A DNA stretch of 25,041 bases from QHXN01 sp040509515 (GCA_040509515.1 JBEVKV010000560.1:1-25041), one strand, 5' to 3'; counted from the stretch's first letter, positions 1 to 7,874 are shown. Made by a program: numbers and translations. Notes: generated by a model from the sequence alone, not told the origin.

Positions 1-87
1 ACGAAAGCAGTGATAAATCCGTGCCCGCGACCACTCGAAATTGCGGAACGGTTTTCGCAATAGCCGCGATGGGTTTCTCAAGGAGAG

Positions 88-1863
88 ATGCACACACCGA
101 TGCCCCAGAAGATGATGATCGTAGACAACGAGCCCGCCGACCTTCGGCGGCTCGAAAGACTCTTCGGCTTCACCTATAAAGTTCTCTGCGCCACGTCGGG
201 CGAGGAGGCGTTGCGCCTGCTCGCGCAGCACGACGTGGCGCTGCTGATCACAGACCACGTACTGCCCGGCATAACCGGCACGGAGCTTCTCGTACAGGCG
301 GCGCGGCTGCGTCCGCACATGGTCAGGCTCATCCTCACGGCCCGGGCCGACGCGGAGGCGCTCGCCGACGCCATCAACCGCGGGCAGGTCTACCGCTACG
401 CGAAGAAGCCCTGGGACGACGAAGACCTGCGGCTGACGGTCGTGCGCGCCTTGCAGCATTACGAAGTGACGAGGTCGCGCCACGAGGCGGACGAGACCAA
501 CAAGCGTCTCGGGCGACGGCTTCAGGCGATGACCCGCGGGGTCGTCCGCGCCATCGCCGACACGCTTGAGGCGAAAGACCGCTACGTCTACGGCCACGCG
601 CGGCGCGTCAGCGGCTACGCGTCGGCCATCGGCCGGCGGATGCGTCTGAGCGTGCCCGTGCTCGAACAGCTCAGCCTGGCCGCCCTCCTGCACGACGTGG
701 GTAAGATCAGCACGCCGGACTCCGTCCTGCTCAAGCCCGCCGCGCTGACCGAAGAGGAGCGCGCCGTCGTCCGGCTCCACTCGGAGCGCGGCGCGCGTCT
801 GCTGGGCGCGGTGCCGGAGATGGAAGAGGTCGCCGCGGCGGTGCGTCACCATCACGAGAACTTCGACGGGACGGGCTATCCCGAAGGGCTCGTGGCCGAG
901 CAGATACCGCTCGCCTCGCGCATCATCCATGTCGCCGACGCCTACGACGCGATGACCAGCCCGCGCCCCTTCCGCGACGCGCTCGACCACGAGCGGGCCG
1001 TCCGCGCGTTGACGGAAGGGGCCGGCTCGCAGTTCGACCCCGAGGTCGTGGGCGCGTTCTGTGAGCTTGAGGCGCTGGCGCAAATCCGCGCTCACATCGC
1101 GCGCGGTGACTTCGGCGCACACTTCCTCCCGTTCGCGCGTCCGGCCGCGTTGCGTCTGCTCCCGCTCGAAGAACTCGCGAGGGTGGTCGAGCGTGAGCCG
1201 GCGCTGGCCGCCACCGTCCTGCGGGCGGCCAACGCGGGAGCGCGCGCCGAAGAGGCGACGATGAGTCTCCACGCGGCCTGCGCGCGCCTCGGCGCGGACG
1301 CCCTGCGCGACCTCATCACGCAGGGCGACACCGGCAGGCGGCGCTGCTACGAGGCGGAGGAACTGCGCGGTCACTCGCGCCGCTGCGCGGCGGCGGCGAT
1401 GCTGCTGGCCGAGAGGACGGGCGCGCTCGACCCCGAAGAGGCGTACACCGCGGGGCTCCTGCACGACCTCGGCGAGGCGCTGCTGCGCTCACTCTTCCCC
1501 GAAGAGGCCGGGAACATCACATGGCTCGGTCACCCCTTCACGGCCGAGAAGGAGGTCGCCGCCTTCGGCGTCGATCACGCGCAGGTCGGGCAGTGGATTC
1601 TCGACGCGTGTGGCGTGCCCGCGACGCTTTCCTTCGCCATCCAGGCGCACCACGACATCGACCACGTCAACGATCCGGCGGCGCTCCTGCTGCAAATCGC
1701 GGACGCCGTCGCCTGCGTTAACGACTCAAGCGAGATGGCGGGGCTCGACGCGCTGGCGCCCGACCGGCTCGCGCTCCTGCGTCTGACGCGCGCCGACCTG
1801 GCGCGCATCCACGAAATGACCACCGAGATGGTCGGAGAGAGGTTCGACGGTGTCGCCGCTTAA
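88..1863 (+). CDS. Response regulator with REC, HD-GYP and HDOD domains
   Basis: This 591-residue cytoplasmic protein has three modules. A receiver domain spans about residues 7-125, with phosphoacceptor Asp56 (LLITDHVLPG) and the conserved lysine in YAKKPWD. An HD-GYP domain spans about 145-330, with HDVGK at 202-206, HHENFDGTGYP at 255-265 and a downstream HVADAYDA metal-site motif. An HDOD-like domain covers about 335-585 and keeps an HD pair at 459-460. Intact HD-GYP domains hydrolyse cyclic di-GMP, so the likely role is phosphorylation-controlled c-di-GMP turnover; the HDOD part is usually a protein-interaction or signalling module. The start is uncertain. AGGAGAG (81-87) sits almost against ATG 88 and is rather far from the in-frame ATG at 100. 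No partner kinase is adjacent. The next gene overlaps its 3' end by 14 nt. Confidence 0.9.
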   Translation: MHTPMPQKMMIVDNEPADLRRLERLFGFTYKVLCATSGEEALRLLAQHDVALLITDHVLPGITGTELLVQAARLRPHMVRLILTARADAEALADAINRGQVYRYAKKPWDDEDLRLTVVRALQHYEVTRSRHEADETNKRLGRRLQAMTRGVVRAIADTLEAKDRYVYGHARRVSGYASAIGRRMRLSVPVLEQLSLAALLHDVGKISTPDSVLLKPAALTEEERAVVRLHSERGARLLGAVPEMEEVAAAVRHHHENFDGTGYPEGLVAEQIPLASRIIHVADAYDAMTSPRPFRDALDHERAVRALTEGAGSQFDPEVVGAFCELEALAQIRAHIARGDFGAHFLPFARPAALRLLPLEELARVVEREPALAATVLRAANAGARAEEATMSLHAACARLGADALRDLITQGDTGRRRCYEAEELRGHSRRCAAAAMLLAERTGALDPEEAYTAGLLHDLGEALLRSLFPEEAGNITWLGHPFTAEKEVAAFGVDHAQVGQWILDACGVPATLSFAIQAHHDIDHVNDPAALLLQIADAVACVNDSSEMAGLDALAPDRLALLRLTRADLARIHEMTTEMVGERFDGVAA

Positions 1864-2860
1864 TGGCATCCTCGTCAGCACGCGTCGGCGCGTGTCCGCG
1901 CCGGCCAACTCAGGCGCGGCCGTCTGCGCCGCCCTCCTGCTCGCGCTCATGTTCGCGGGGCGCGCGGTGGTCGCGGCCGCGCCGCCCGCCTCGCGCGAGA
2001 TTAGCGACGGAGACGTCGGCAGGGCCGAAAAGGTTCTGTCGAAACTCCGGCTCCTGCACGACGCGGCGGGCGCGGACGACGCGGACGCGTACCGCGCACT
2101 CACCTCGAAGCTGTATCCCGACCTCTTCGTCAAGGTCGCGGAGCTGCGGCCGAGCGACTTGAGCACCGATCTCTCCACCGCCGTCTTCTTGGCGGAAAAG
2201 CTCGGGCGCAACTGGTCAGCCGCGGCTGAGACGGCCGACTGCGAAAGCGAGCGGCCGGACATCTACCTGCCGCTCTGCCTCGGCCTGCGGGGCGGCACCG
2301 TTCGGCAACTGCTGCTCGCGAAGTCGCGCCTGCACGCGCGCTGGGCCGAGGCGGCGTTGAGAAGTAACAGAGGCGAGGCCGACGCCGAAACAGCACGCGC
2401 GCTCGACGAGATGAAAGCGGCACGCGCCAACGACCTTTTGATCGCCGCGCGCGTCGTGGAGACGCTGAAGACCCTCGAAGGCAGGCTCCCCCTTTCCACG
2501 AACGACGCGGGCCGCGCACAGCGATTCAACGCATCGGGGGTCGGCTCCGACGCGCCGGGCGGAGAGTTCGCCGACACTCTGCACGACGCGGAGGCACTGC
2601 TGGCGTGGATGCCGCGCAGCCAGACTTTCTACCACCTGTCAGGCGCGCGACTCGCTTACGCGGACGGGATGTCATGGTACCGGAAGGTGCGGCAGTCGAA
2701 GAGTCTGGTGGTCTCCGCGGCGCGCGGTTTCGCGCCCGACCCGCTGAAGGAGTTGAGGCTCGACGCCGAACAGGTCAGCACCACCGTACAGGCTAACTGG
2801 CGGACGGCAGTCAGGCACACGCGCCTCGCGGAACAGTCTCTGTCGGGGCCGACGCGTTGA
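1850..2860 (+). CDS. Exported protein of unknown function, coupled to the upstream regulator
   Basis: This 336-residue protein starts at GTG 1850, with GGAGAGAGG at 1834-1842 as a well-placed ribosome binding site. It overlaps the upstream regulator gene by 14 nt, which suggests translational coupling. The N-terminus carries a few arginines and then a hydrophobic stretch at about residues 22-44 rich in Ala, Leu and Val. This fits a signal peptide or single membrane anchor ending near AAAPPA. The remainder is Ala/Arg/Glu-rich, looks mostly helical, and has no catalytic motif I recognise. It has two cysteines close together (DCESERPDIYLPLCLG). I do not recognise the family. Coupling to a c-di-GMP-type regulator suggests a periplasmic or envelope role, but that is only context. 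Confidence 0.75.
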   Translation: MSPLNGILVSTRRRVSAPANSGAAVCAALLLALMFAGRAVVAAAPPASREISDGDVGRAEKVLSKLRLLHDAAGADDADAYRALTSKLYPDLFVKVAELRPSDLSTDLSTAVFLAEKLGRNWSAAAETADCESERPDIYLPLCLGLRGGTVRQLLLAKSRLHARWAEAALRSNRGEADAETARALDEMKAARANDLLIAARVVETLKTLEGRLPLSTNDAGRAQRFNASGVGSDAPGGEFADTLHDAEALLAWMPRSQTFYHLSGARLAYADGMSWYRKVRQSKSLVVSAARGFAPDPLKELRLDAEQVSTTVQANWRTAVRHTRLAEQSLSGPTR

Positions 2861-2923
2861 AGCCGGCTTTGCCCAACCACTCTTCCTGCCCCGAACGGCA
2901 CACTCGAACTCGCAACACTGCTG

Positions 2924-5692
2924 TTACTCGTACCTGAGGGCGACCAAAGGATCGACTTTCGTCGCGCGCCGCGCCGGTATGTAGCAAGCCACCAGAGCGA
3001 CGAGCATTAAGAACACGGCAATCACCACGAACGTCATCGGGTCAGTCGGCTCGATACCGTATAACATGTGCGACAGGCTCCGCAGGTTCATCGCCAGCAC
3101 GGAGGCTCCCGCCAGTCCAAGCACGACGCCGAGCAACGTCAGCGTCAGTCCCTGCCGGAGAACCATTTTCATCACGGAAACGCGGCTCGCGCCCAGTGCC
3201 ATGCGGATGCCTATCTCGTGCTTACGCTGCGTGACGGACCAGGCGAGCATCCCGTATAACCCGACGGCGGCGAGTACCAGCGCGAGCAGTCCGAACAGGC
3301 TGAACAGCTTGGCGAAGAGTCGCTCCATAGCGAGCGTCTCGTCGGCCTGTTCGACCTGCGTCTTGATGCCCTTGAGCGGAAGGTCTCTGTCCACCTCGCG
3401 TACCGCCTGACGAATCGCGGCGACGTGTAAGGACGGGTCTCCGGAGGTGCGCACCTCGAAGGTGGCGGAGCCGAGGGCGGATAACTCCTGCCCCCACGGA
3501 AGGTAGACCGTCGGCGGAGCCTTATCGCGTTGACTGGTATATTTCGCGTCGAGCGCGAGGCCGACGATCTCTATTCCGCCGGCATCGGCGGGCTCGAAAC
3601 CGAAACGCTTTCCGATGGGATTTCCGTCGGGGAGGAATTGCTTCGCGAAGGACTGGTTCACGATAGCGACTTTGGGGGCACGCGCGTCGTCCTGCGTCGT
3701 GAAGGCTCGGCCTCCCAGAAGCGGTATCTCCATGGCGCCCAGAAAGTTTTCCCGCACCTCGTTGACGTGAATGGTGCCGGCCGGTCTCGCTTCACCTTCC
3801 CCCGCTGCGGCAGCCGCCGCCGGCAGATAAAAGAAGACCTCCGTCGCGCTTCGTGCGAGCAGCGGGTTGGCGGAGAAGGTGACGGATCGCACGCCGGGCA
3901 CCGCCTCTATGCGCTCCGACATCTGCCTGTACAGGTTCGCCAGCGGCTCCTTCTCGTAACCGCTCAACCCGGGCTCGACCTCGAACAAGAGCAGGTCACT
4001 GGTGTTGAATCCGGGGTCGACTCTGCGCAGATTAAAGAGCGTGCTCATAAAGAGCCCGGCCCCTATCATCAGCAACAGAGATATGGCGACCTGAGCTACG
4101 ATCAGCGACTTTGTGAACAACGAACGCGGGGAGGAGCTTGAACTCCTGAAATTGTCCTTGAGCGAGGGCGCGAGATCGACCCGGGTGGCGCGCCACGCCG
4201 GGGCGAGTCCGAAGAGGATGCCCGCCGCCCACGATAGCGCCACCGTGAAGACCAGCACGCGTAAGTCAAGCCGCGGCTCAAGCGCGCTCATCTGCTGCCC
4301 GCCCCAGTCGCTTACGGCCAACAGGCCGTCCTTAAACCAGAACGCGAGCAGCAAGCCGAAAGCGCCGCCGAGGGTCGCCAGCAGCAGGCTTTCTGTCAGC
4401 AGTTGCCGTATCAGCCGCCCCCGGCCCGCACCCAACGCGAGCCGGACGGCAATCTCCCTCTGCCTCGACGCCGCGCGCGCCAGCAAGAGGTTCGCGACGT
4501 TGGCGCAAGCTATCAGAAGCACGAGGCCGACGACGATGAATAATGTGTAGAGCGGTAATTTGTAATCCAGTCGCGTGTTCGTCTCGCCCTGATTGCCGGG
4601 GAAGGCGGCCAGGCGCGGCGGGGCGTTCGGGTCGAGCGGCGCGGGCGCTTCCACCCCTTCGGCCTGCGCCCGCGAGATTCGGGCCGCACGGTGCTCAAGG
4701 ATTGATTGCTGAAAGACGCCTGACAGTTGAGACTGCGCCTCCTCCAACGACGCGCCCGGCTTGAGCCTCCCCATCAGGCGCAGCCACCAGACATTGTTCT
4801 TCATGCGCGAACGCTCGGCCATCAGTTGCGACTCCCACGAAATCGGAATCGTAACGTCCGGCGAAGTGCCCACGTTCATAGTCCCGTTGAAGCCCGGGGG
4901 GCTCACGCCTACGATAGTGAAGGCGTTGTTGTTGAGGTTGATCTGTTTACCGACGACCGCGGGGTCGCCGCCGAAACGGCTCTGCCAGTAGCGGTGGGTG
5001 ATGACGGCGACGGGCGGGGCCGCCGCGTTGTCATCATCGTCCGTGAGAGTGCGCCCGACGACCGCGGGCACGCCCAGCGCCGTGTAGTAGTTACCCGAAA
5101 CGGCCTGCCCGCTCGCGACATCCGCCTGCCCGAACGCGTTCACGTTAAGGGCGATGGTGCCGAAAGCGAAAACCTCCGACAGCGCGCTCTGCTGTTCACG
5201 AAACCGCGTATACGTCTGGTAGGGGAATGACGACTTGACCGTCTGGCCGGATGAGTCCCGGACGATGCTGCCGTTGTGTCCCCCTATATCGAATCGGTCT
5301 CCCCCTACCGATCTGAAGAGCACCAACTGACCGGGCTCTCTGACCGGCAGGTTCCTCAGCAACACGGCGTCCACGACGCTGAAGATGGCCGTATTGGCTC
5401 CGATCCCGAGCGCTAATGTTAAGACGGCCACGGCGGTGAAGCCCGGGCCTCGGCGCATAAAACGCAGCCCGTATCTAAGGTCTTGAAGCAAACGCTCCCA
5501 CCATCCCCAACCCCACATGTCGCGCGTGACTTCCCTGACCAGCCCCACGTTACCGAACTCCCTCCGGGCGGCGGCCTCCGCCTGCTCGGGCGTCTCGCCC
5601 CGCTCGACGCGATCGCGGATTGCCATCCGCAGGTGGCTTCGTATCTCCTCGTCTAACTCGTCATCACGTCGCCGCCAGCCCGGGAGTCTCAT
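2924..5692 (-). CDS. ADOP-type MacB/FtsX permease with N-terminal prefix domain
   Basis: This 922-residue membrane protein has the duplicated MacB_PCD-FtsX layout of acidobacterial orphan permeases. A soluble prefix (about residues 1-75, DDELDEEIRSHL onward) precedes the first membrane span at about 84-108 (LTLALGIGANTAIFSVV). A periplasmic core is followed by an FtsX block at about 380-460 containing ACANVANLLLAR and REIAVRLALGAGRG. A second span, core and FtsX block follow, ending in YIPARRATKVDPLVALRYE. Relatives of MacB move macrolides, peptides or lipoproteins across the envelope using a separate ATPase; no ATPase is encoded in this window. The start overlaps the stop of the upstream PadR gene as ATGA, behind a GGAGGGTG ribosome binding site, so the two form a coupled operon. 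The transported substrate cannot be told from sequence. Confidence 0.95.
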   Translation of the reverse strand: MRLPGWRRRDDELDEEIRSHLRMAIRDRVERGETPEQAEAAARREFGNVGLVREVTRDMWGWGWWERLLQDLRYGLRFMRRGPGFTAVAVLTLALGIGANTAIFSVVDAVLLRNLPVREPGQLVLFRSVGGDRFDIGGHNGSIVRDSSGQTVKSSFPYQTYTRFREQQSALSEVFAFGTIALNVNAFGQADVASGQAVSGNYYTALGVPAVVGRTLTDDDDNAAAPPVAVITHRYWQSRFGGDPAVVGKQINLNNNAFTIVGVSPPGFNGTMNVGTSPDVTIPISWESQLMAERSRMKNNVWWLRLMGRLKPGASLEEAQSQLSGVFQQSILEHRAARISRAQAEGVEAPAPLDPNAPPRLAAFPGNQGETNTRLDYKLPLYTLFIVVGLVLLIACANVANLLLARAASRQREIAVRLALGAGRGRLIRQLLTESLLLATLGGAFGLLLAFWFKDGLLAVSDWGGQQMSALEPRLDLRVLVFTVALSWAAGILFGLAPAWRATRVDLAPSLKDNFRSSSSSPRSLFTKSLIVAQVAISLLLMIGAGLFMSTLFNLRRVDPGFNTSDLLLFEVEPGLSGYEKEPLANLYRQMSERIEAVPGVRSVTFSANPLLARSATEVFFYLPAAAAAAGEGEARPAGTIHVNEVRENFLGAMEIPLLGGRAFTTQDDARAPKVAIVNQSFAKQFLPDGNPIGKRFGFEPADAGGIEIVGLALDAKYTSQRDKAPPTVYLPWGQELSALGSATFEVRTSGDPSLHVAAIRQAVREVDRDLPLKGIKTQVEQADETLAMERLFAKLFSLFGLLALVLAAVGLYGMLAWSVTQRKHEIGIRMALGASRVSVMKMVLRQGLTLTLLGVVLGLAGASVLAMNLRSLSHMLYGIEPTDPMTFVVIAVFLMLVALVACYIPARRATKVDPLVALRYE

Positions 5693-6054
5693 GCCTCACC
5701 CTCCTGCCCCTGCGGGTTCAGGGCGCGGGCGATGGCCTCCGAGAACTGCTCCCACCGCGAGCGCTCCGACGCGAGCCGCTTTTTACCTTCGGCCGTCAGC
5801 CGGTAAACCTTGACGCTCTGATTATTGTCCGAGACCTTCCAATCAGAGCTGACCCACCCCTGACGTTCCAGCCGGTGCAGCGCCGGGTAGAGCGAGCCGG
5901 TATCGACGCGCAGCACGTCGCCCGAGTTCGTTTTGATGGCCTGGCTGATGCCGTAGCCGTGCTGCGGGCCCCACTGCAACGTCTGAAGGACGAGCAGGTC
6001 GAGCGTCCCCTGTAGAAGTTCAATCCTGTTGCGGTAGCGAGTCTCCTTAGGCAT
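5689..6054 (-). CDS. PadR-family transcriptional repressor of the adjacent ADOP permease
   Basis: This 121-residue protein shows the PadR winged-helix signature: ELLQGTLDLLVLQTL, then GYGISQAI, then the wing segment GSLYPALHRLERQGW, followed by YRLTAEGKKRL and a C-terminal dimerisation helix. PadR proteins of this short subtype usually repress their own operon and release DNA on binding a ligand. It is the first gene of a two-gene operon with the ADOP permease (4-nt ATGA overlap). The start codon lies at the edge of a large palindromic operator, and the promoter -10 ends six nucleotides before the ATG. The mRNA is therefore probably leaderless. An AAGGAG lies just inside the coding region, but no canonical start codon follows it before the conserved LLQGTLDLL segment. 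Confidence 0.95.
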   Translation of the reverse strand: MPKETRYRNRIELLQGTLDLLVLQTLQWGPQHGYGISQAIKTNSGDVLRVDTGSLYPALHRLERQGWVSSDWKVSDNNQSVKVYRLTAEGKKRLASERSRWEQFSEAIARALNPQGQEGEA

Positions 6055-6091
6055 GTAGACAATCTACACCCAAGCGTGTAGATTGTCTACA
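6054..6091 (-). promoter_or_regulatory. Double-palindrome operator with embedded promoter for padR-ADOP
   Basis: Two 16-nt arms, 6054-6069 and 6076-6091, are perfect inverted repeats separated by 6 nt. Each arm is itself a palindrome of the form TGTAGA-N3-TCTACA, so there are two operator sites. Reading the minus strand, TAGACA (6089-6084) and TAGATT (6066-6061) are separated by exactly 17 nt and make a good -35/-10 pair. The predicted transcription start falls on or beside the A of the PadR ATG (6054). A PadR dimer on each site would cover both promoter elements, giving autorepression. Perfect symmetry and promoter overlap are seen directly; binding by this PadR is inference. Confidence 0.85.
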
Positions 6092-6164
6092 CCTTTTTGG
6101 TCTTATGAAAGTGATTCTTCCGACAGGGCTATCCGAACAGACCGTCGTCCTGTCGTCGCCCGAG

Positions 6165-6272
6165 TCACCCACCGTCGCCACGGCTGTTCCGGCGAGATTT
6201 CATCTCCATCCACACTAGGCAGGCGACGGCGATGGTGGTCAGCACTATTACCAACACGATTTCTGTGCTCAT
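6165..6272 (-). CDS. 35-residue single-span membrane peptide
   Basis: This short ORF reads MSTEIVLVIVLTTIAVACLV and continues WMEMKSRRNSRGDGG before a TGA. It is a classic small membrane protein: a short polar N-terminus, a hydrophobic span at about residues 4-22, and a basic C-terminal tail. It starts within the stop codon of the USP reading frame (ATGA overlap), and a GGAAGGAG ribosome binding site lies 9 nt upstream. Both features argue that it is translated. Its architecture resembles the 66-residue membrane protein encoded at 11845, next to the other USP cluster. Function unknown; it may anchor or modulate a membrane stress complex. Confidence 0.65.
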   Translation of the reverse strand: MSTEIVLVIVLTTIAVACLVWMEMKSRRNSRGDGG

Positions 6273-6768
6273 GTGAATACACTCCTTCCTTCATATCCCT
6301 CGGGGGGATGAATTGTTCTCAGCGATCTGCCCCTGCCGGCGGCCGGCGCGCGGAAGATGCTCACCGAACAGTGGGCGCCGTTCGCGACCTCCTCGGACAC
6401 GCTCCCGCGGAGCAGACGCCCGAGGCCGCGGCGATCCTCCGTCCCGACCGCGACGAGGTCTGCGCCCATCTCCCTCGCCGCCTCGATAATGCGGCGTGCG
6501 GGCCGGCCCGCAACCACCTCGGCCGAGACCCGCAGCCCGGCCTTCCCCAATATCCTCGCCGCCTCTCCGATGGCGCGGTGCGCCCGCTCCGTCCTCCCGC
6601 CCTGATAAAGCCCCAGCTCTTCGACGGAGTACGCGATTGGGTTGACCATGCTCATGACCTTGACTTCGGTGCCTTCCGGCCACGTCCGCGCGGCCACTGG
6701 CGGGACGTCACCGCGCTCATGATCATTTCAGTCGTCGCCATCGAATCTACTGCCAGTAAAAGTCTCAT
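6269..6768 (-). pseudogene. Universal stress protein, reading frame interrupted by a 14-nt insertion
   Basis: The gene begins at ATG 6768 with MRLLLAVDSMATTEM, a typical USP first strand. That frame runs to SRQWPRG and then closes at 6652. The rest of a USP domain continues in another frame as TEVKVMSMV and, later, GADLVAVGTEDRRGLGRLLRGSVSEEVA, up to 6269. Compared with the second domain of the intact USP at 10703, the protein would align without gaps from the first Asp to TEV if 14 nt (6672-6685) were removed. That also makes the length divisible by three (161 aa). The 14 nt resemble the adjacent 14 nt (6686-6699, 9 of 14 identical). It could be a real frameshift, a recoding site or a sequence error. 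The nucleotide-binding loop reads GTED where GSxG is usual. Confidence 0.75.
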
Positions 6769-6844
6769 CTCTTCACCATCCTTAACTCTGCTTGCGGCGC
6801 GCCGGGTGAAAAACCGACCGACCGTCTCCACATTAAAATTGTGA

Positions 6845-7360
6845 TCAATCAATACGTATGGCCGTTACCTCCATCAGCATCCCGGGGCGCGCGTCGTCGG
6901 GTCGGAGGTCGTCCAGTAGAATGCGCACCCTGATCGCCTCGCCGGGCTCAAGCACCGTCTGACGCGACGGGATGACGACCACCGAGCGCTCGCGCACCAC
7001 CGACCTCCGTTCGTCAACGATTCGACCCTTCATCTCAAGCCCGCTCAGGGTGCGGTCTGTGGTGTTCCTCACGGTCGCGTTCATCTCAACCGCGAAGTCG
7101 TCCGGCGGGCGCGACGCGTCCGCGGCCGTCAACTGCTCGACGATAATCTTTTCGCGCAGCCGCTCGAACTCCGGCATCCCCGGGCGTTGCGCGCCTGCCA
7201 ACTGCGGCCGCTCGACGGTTCGCGCGTACGACTTCGACAAAGTCAGGCGAACTACGCCCGTGAGCATCAACACGGTGAAAAAGGTGATGATGGCGGCGGC
7301 GAGTATCACCGGCCAGCGCAGTTCCGGCTCCTTGATTAACATCGGCCCCTGGTATGTCAT
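6845..7360 (-). CDS. Single-span membrane protein with extracytoplasmic beta-rich domain
   Basis: The protein is 171 residues from ATG 7360, chosen because GGGAGGAG stands directly upstream; the same open frame extends further upstream but overlaps the zinc-ribbon gene. A short cytoplasmic N-terminus (MTYQGPMLIKEPELRW) precedes one membrane span at about residues 17-38. The soluble part has a segment at about 84-150 that reads like a small beta-sandwich (FAVEMNATVRNTTDRTLSGL, then PGEAIRVRILLDDL). This resembles FxLYD-type or DUF2393-like domains that describe intramolecular bonding of envelope proteins, but the match is from memory and weak. It lies between the zinc-ribbon gene and the USP frame on the same strand, so it is probably in the same operon. 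Specific function unknown. Confidence 0.75.
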   Translation of the reverse strand: MTYQGPMLIKEPELRWPVILAAAIITFFTVLMLTGVVRLTLSKSYARTVERPQLAGAQRPGMPEFERLREKIIVEQLTAADASRPPDDFAVEMNATVRNTTDRTLSGLEMKGRIVDERRSVVRERSVVVIPSRQTVLEPGEAIRVRILLDDLRPDDARPGMLMEVTAIRID

Positions 7361-7394
7361 GACGCTCCTCCCGGCGTTGATAAATGACGGTCGC

Positions 7395-7643
7395 TCACGC
7401 CGCGCTCCGATTGATGGCTGCTTCACGCCCGCCGCCCGCGGCCGAAAGACTGAGGACGAAACCATGCCCGCAGTCTTTGCAGACGTGCCTGTCGTTCTCT
7501 CTCGCGCCCACGACGAGCCACACCTGCGCGCACCGTGGGCACTCGACCAGCCAGCGCCGCAGCATCGAAGTCCAGCCTTCGACGCTTCGACTTTCGGGCC
7601 CTTCGGCCGGTCGAATCGTCTGCCTGAATTCATTTGACCCCAT
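7395..7643 (-). CDS. Two-CxxC zinc-ribbon protein heading a stress operon
   Basis: This 82-residue protein starts at ATG 7643, which has GAGGTGA seven nucleotides upstream; a GTG at 7691 in the same frame is less well supported. Cys35-x2-Cys38 (CPRC) and Cys55-x2-Cys58 (CKDC) form a probable zinc ribbon with 16 residues between the pairs, preceded by a charged N-terminal tail. No DNA-binding or enzymatic domain is attached. It is the first gene after the conserved inverted-repeat element at 7729-7761. A similar small two-CxxC protein occurs with the other USP gene (10492-10671). It may be a small metal- or redox-responsive accessory protein; function unknown. Confidence 0.7.
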   Translation of the reverse strand: MGSNEFRQTIRPAEGPESRSVEGWTSMLRRWLVECPRCAQVWLVVGARENDRHVCKDCGHGFVLSLSAAGGGREAAINRSAA

Positions 7644-7728
7644 GTGTTCGTCACCTCGTCTGTAAGCGTTCCCGAGTGCCTTTATCAGCACGCCTTCAAC
7701 TTAGCCTTTTGAGCCCGCTGGAAACAGG

Positions 7729-7761
7729 GTGTTAACACCTAAAGGGCACGGGTGTTACCAC
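7729..7761 (-). promoter_or_regulatory. 33-bp inverted-repeat regulatory element, copy 1
   Basis: The left arm is GTGTTAACACC (7729-7739), then 11 nt of unrelated spacer, then the right arm GGTGTTACCAC (7751-7761). The inner six bases, AACACC and GGTGTT, are exact reverse complements, and the outer GTG and CAC also pair. The left side also forms a 12-bp palindrome (7728-7739). The element centre (7745) is 102 nt upstream of the zinc-ribbon ATG at 7643. A TGATAAA (7687-7681 on the minus strand) between them could serve as a -10. An element with the same consensus and identical spacing occurs at 11727-11759. It is most likely an operator or activator site; the REC-LuxR regulator encoded just beyond it is the obvious candidate ligand. 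Confidence 0.75.
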
Positions 7762-7874
7762 GCGGCGCGGCTGACGGCCACATTGTTGCGGGAAATTTTG
7801 ACGACGAATGCGCGAACCCGGGGCGGGTGCGGCGGGGTTGGAGGTGGTCGGAGTTTTTAGCGCGCAGACTAACT

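Noticed and set aside
40..61. Small inverted repeat ATTGCG/CGCAAT before the first gene
   Set aside because: A six-base stem with no T-run; too weak to call a terminator, though it may end an upstream gene outside the window.
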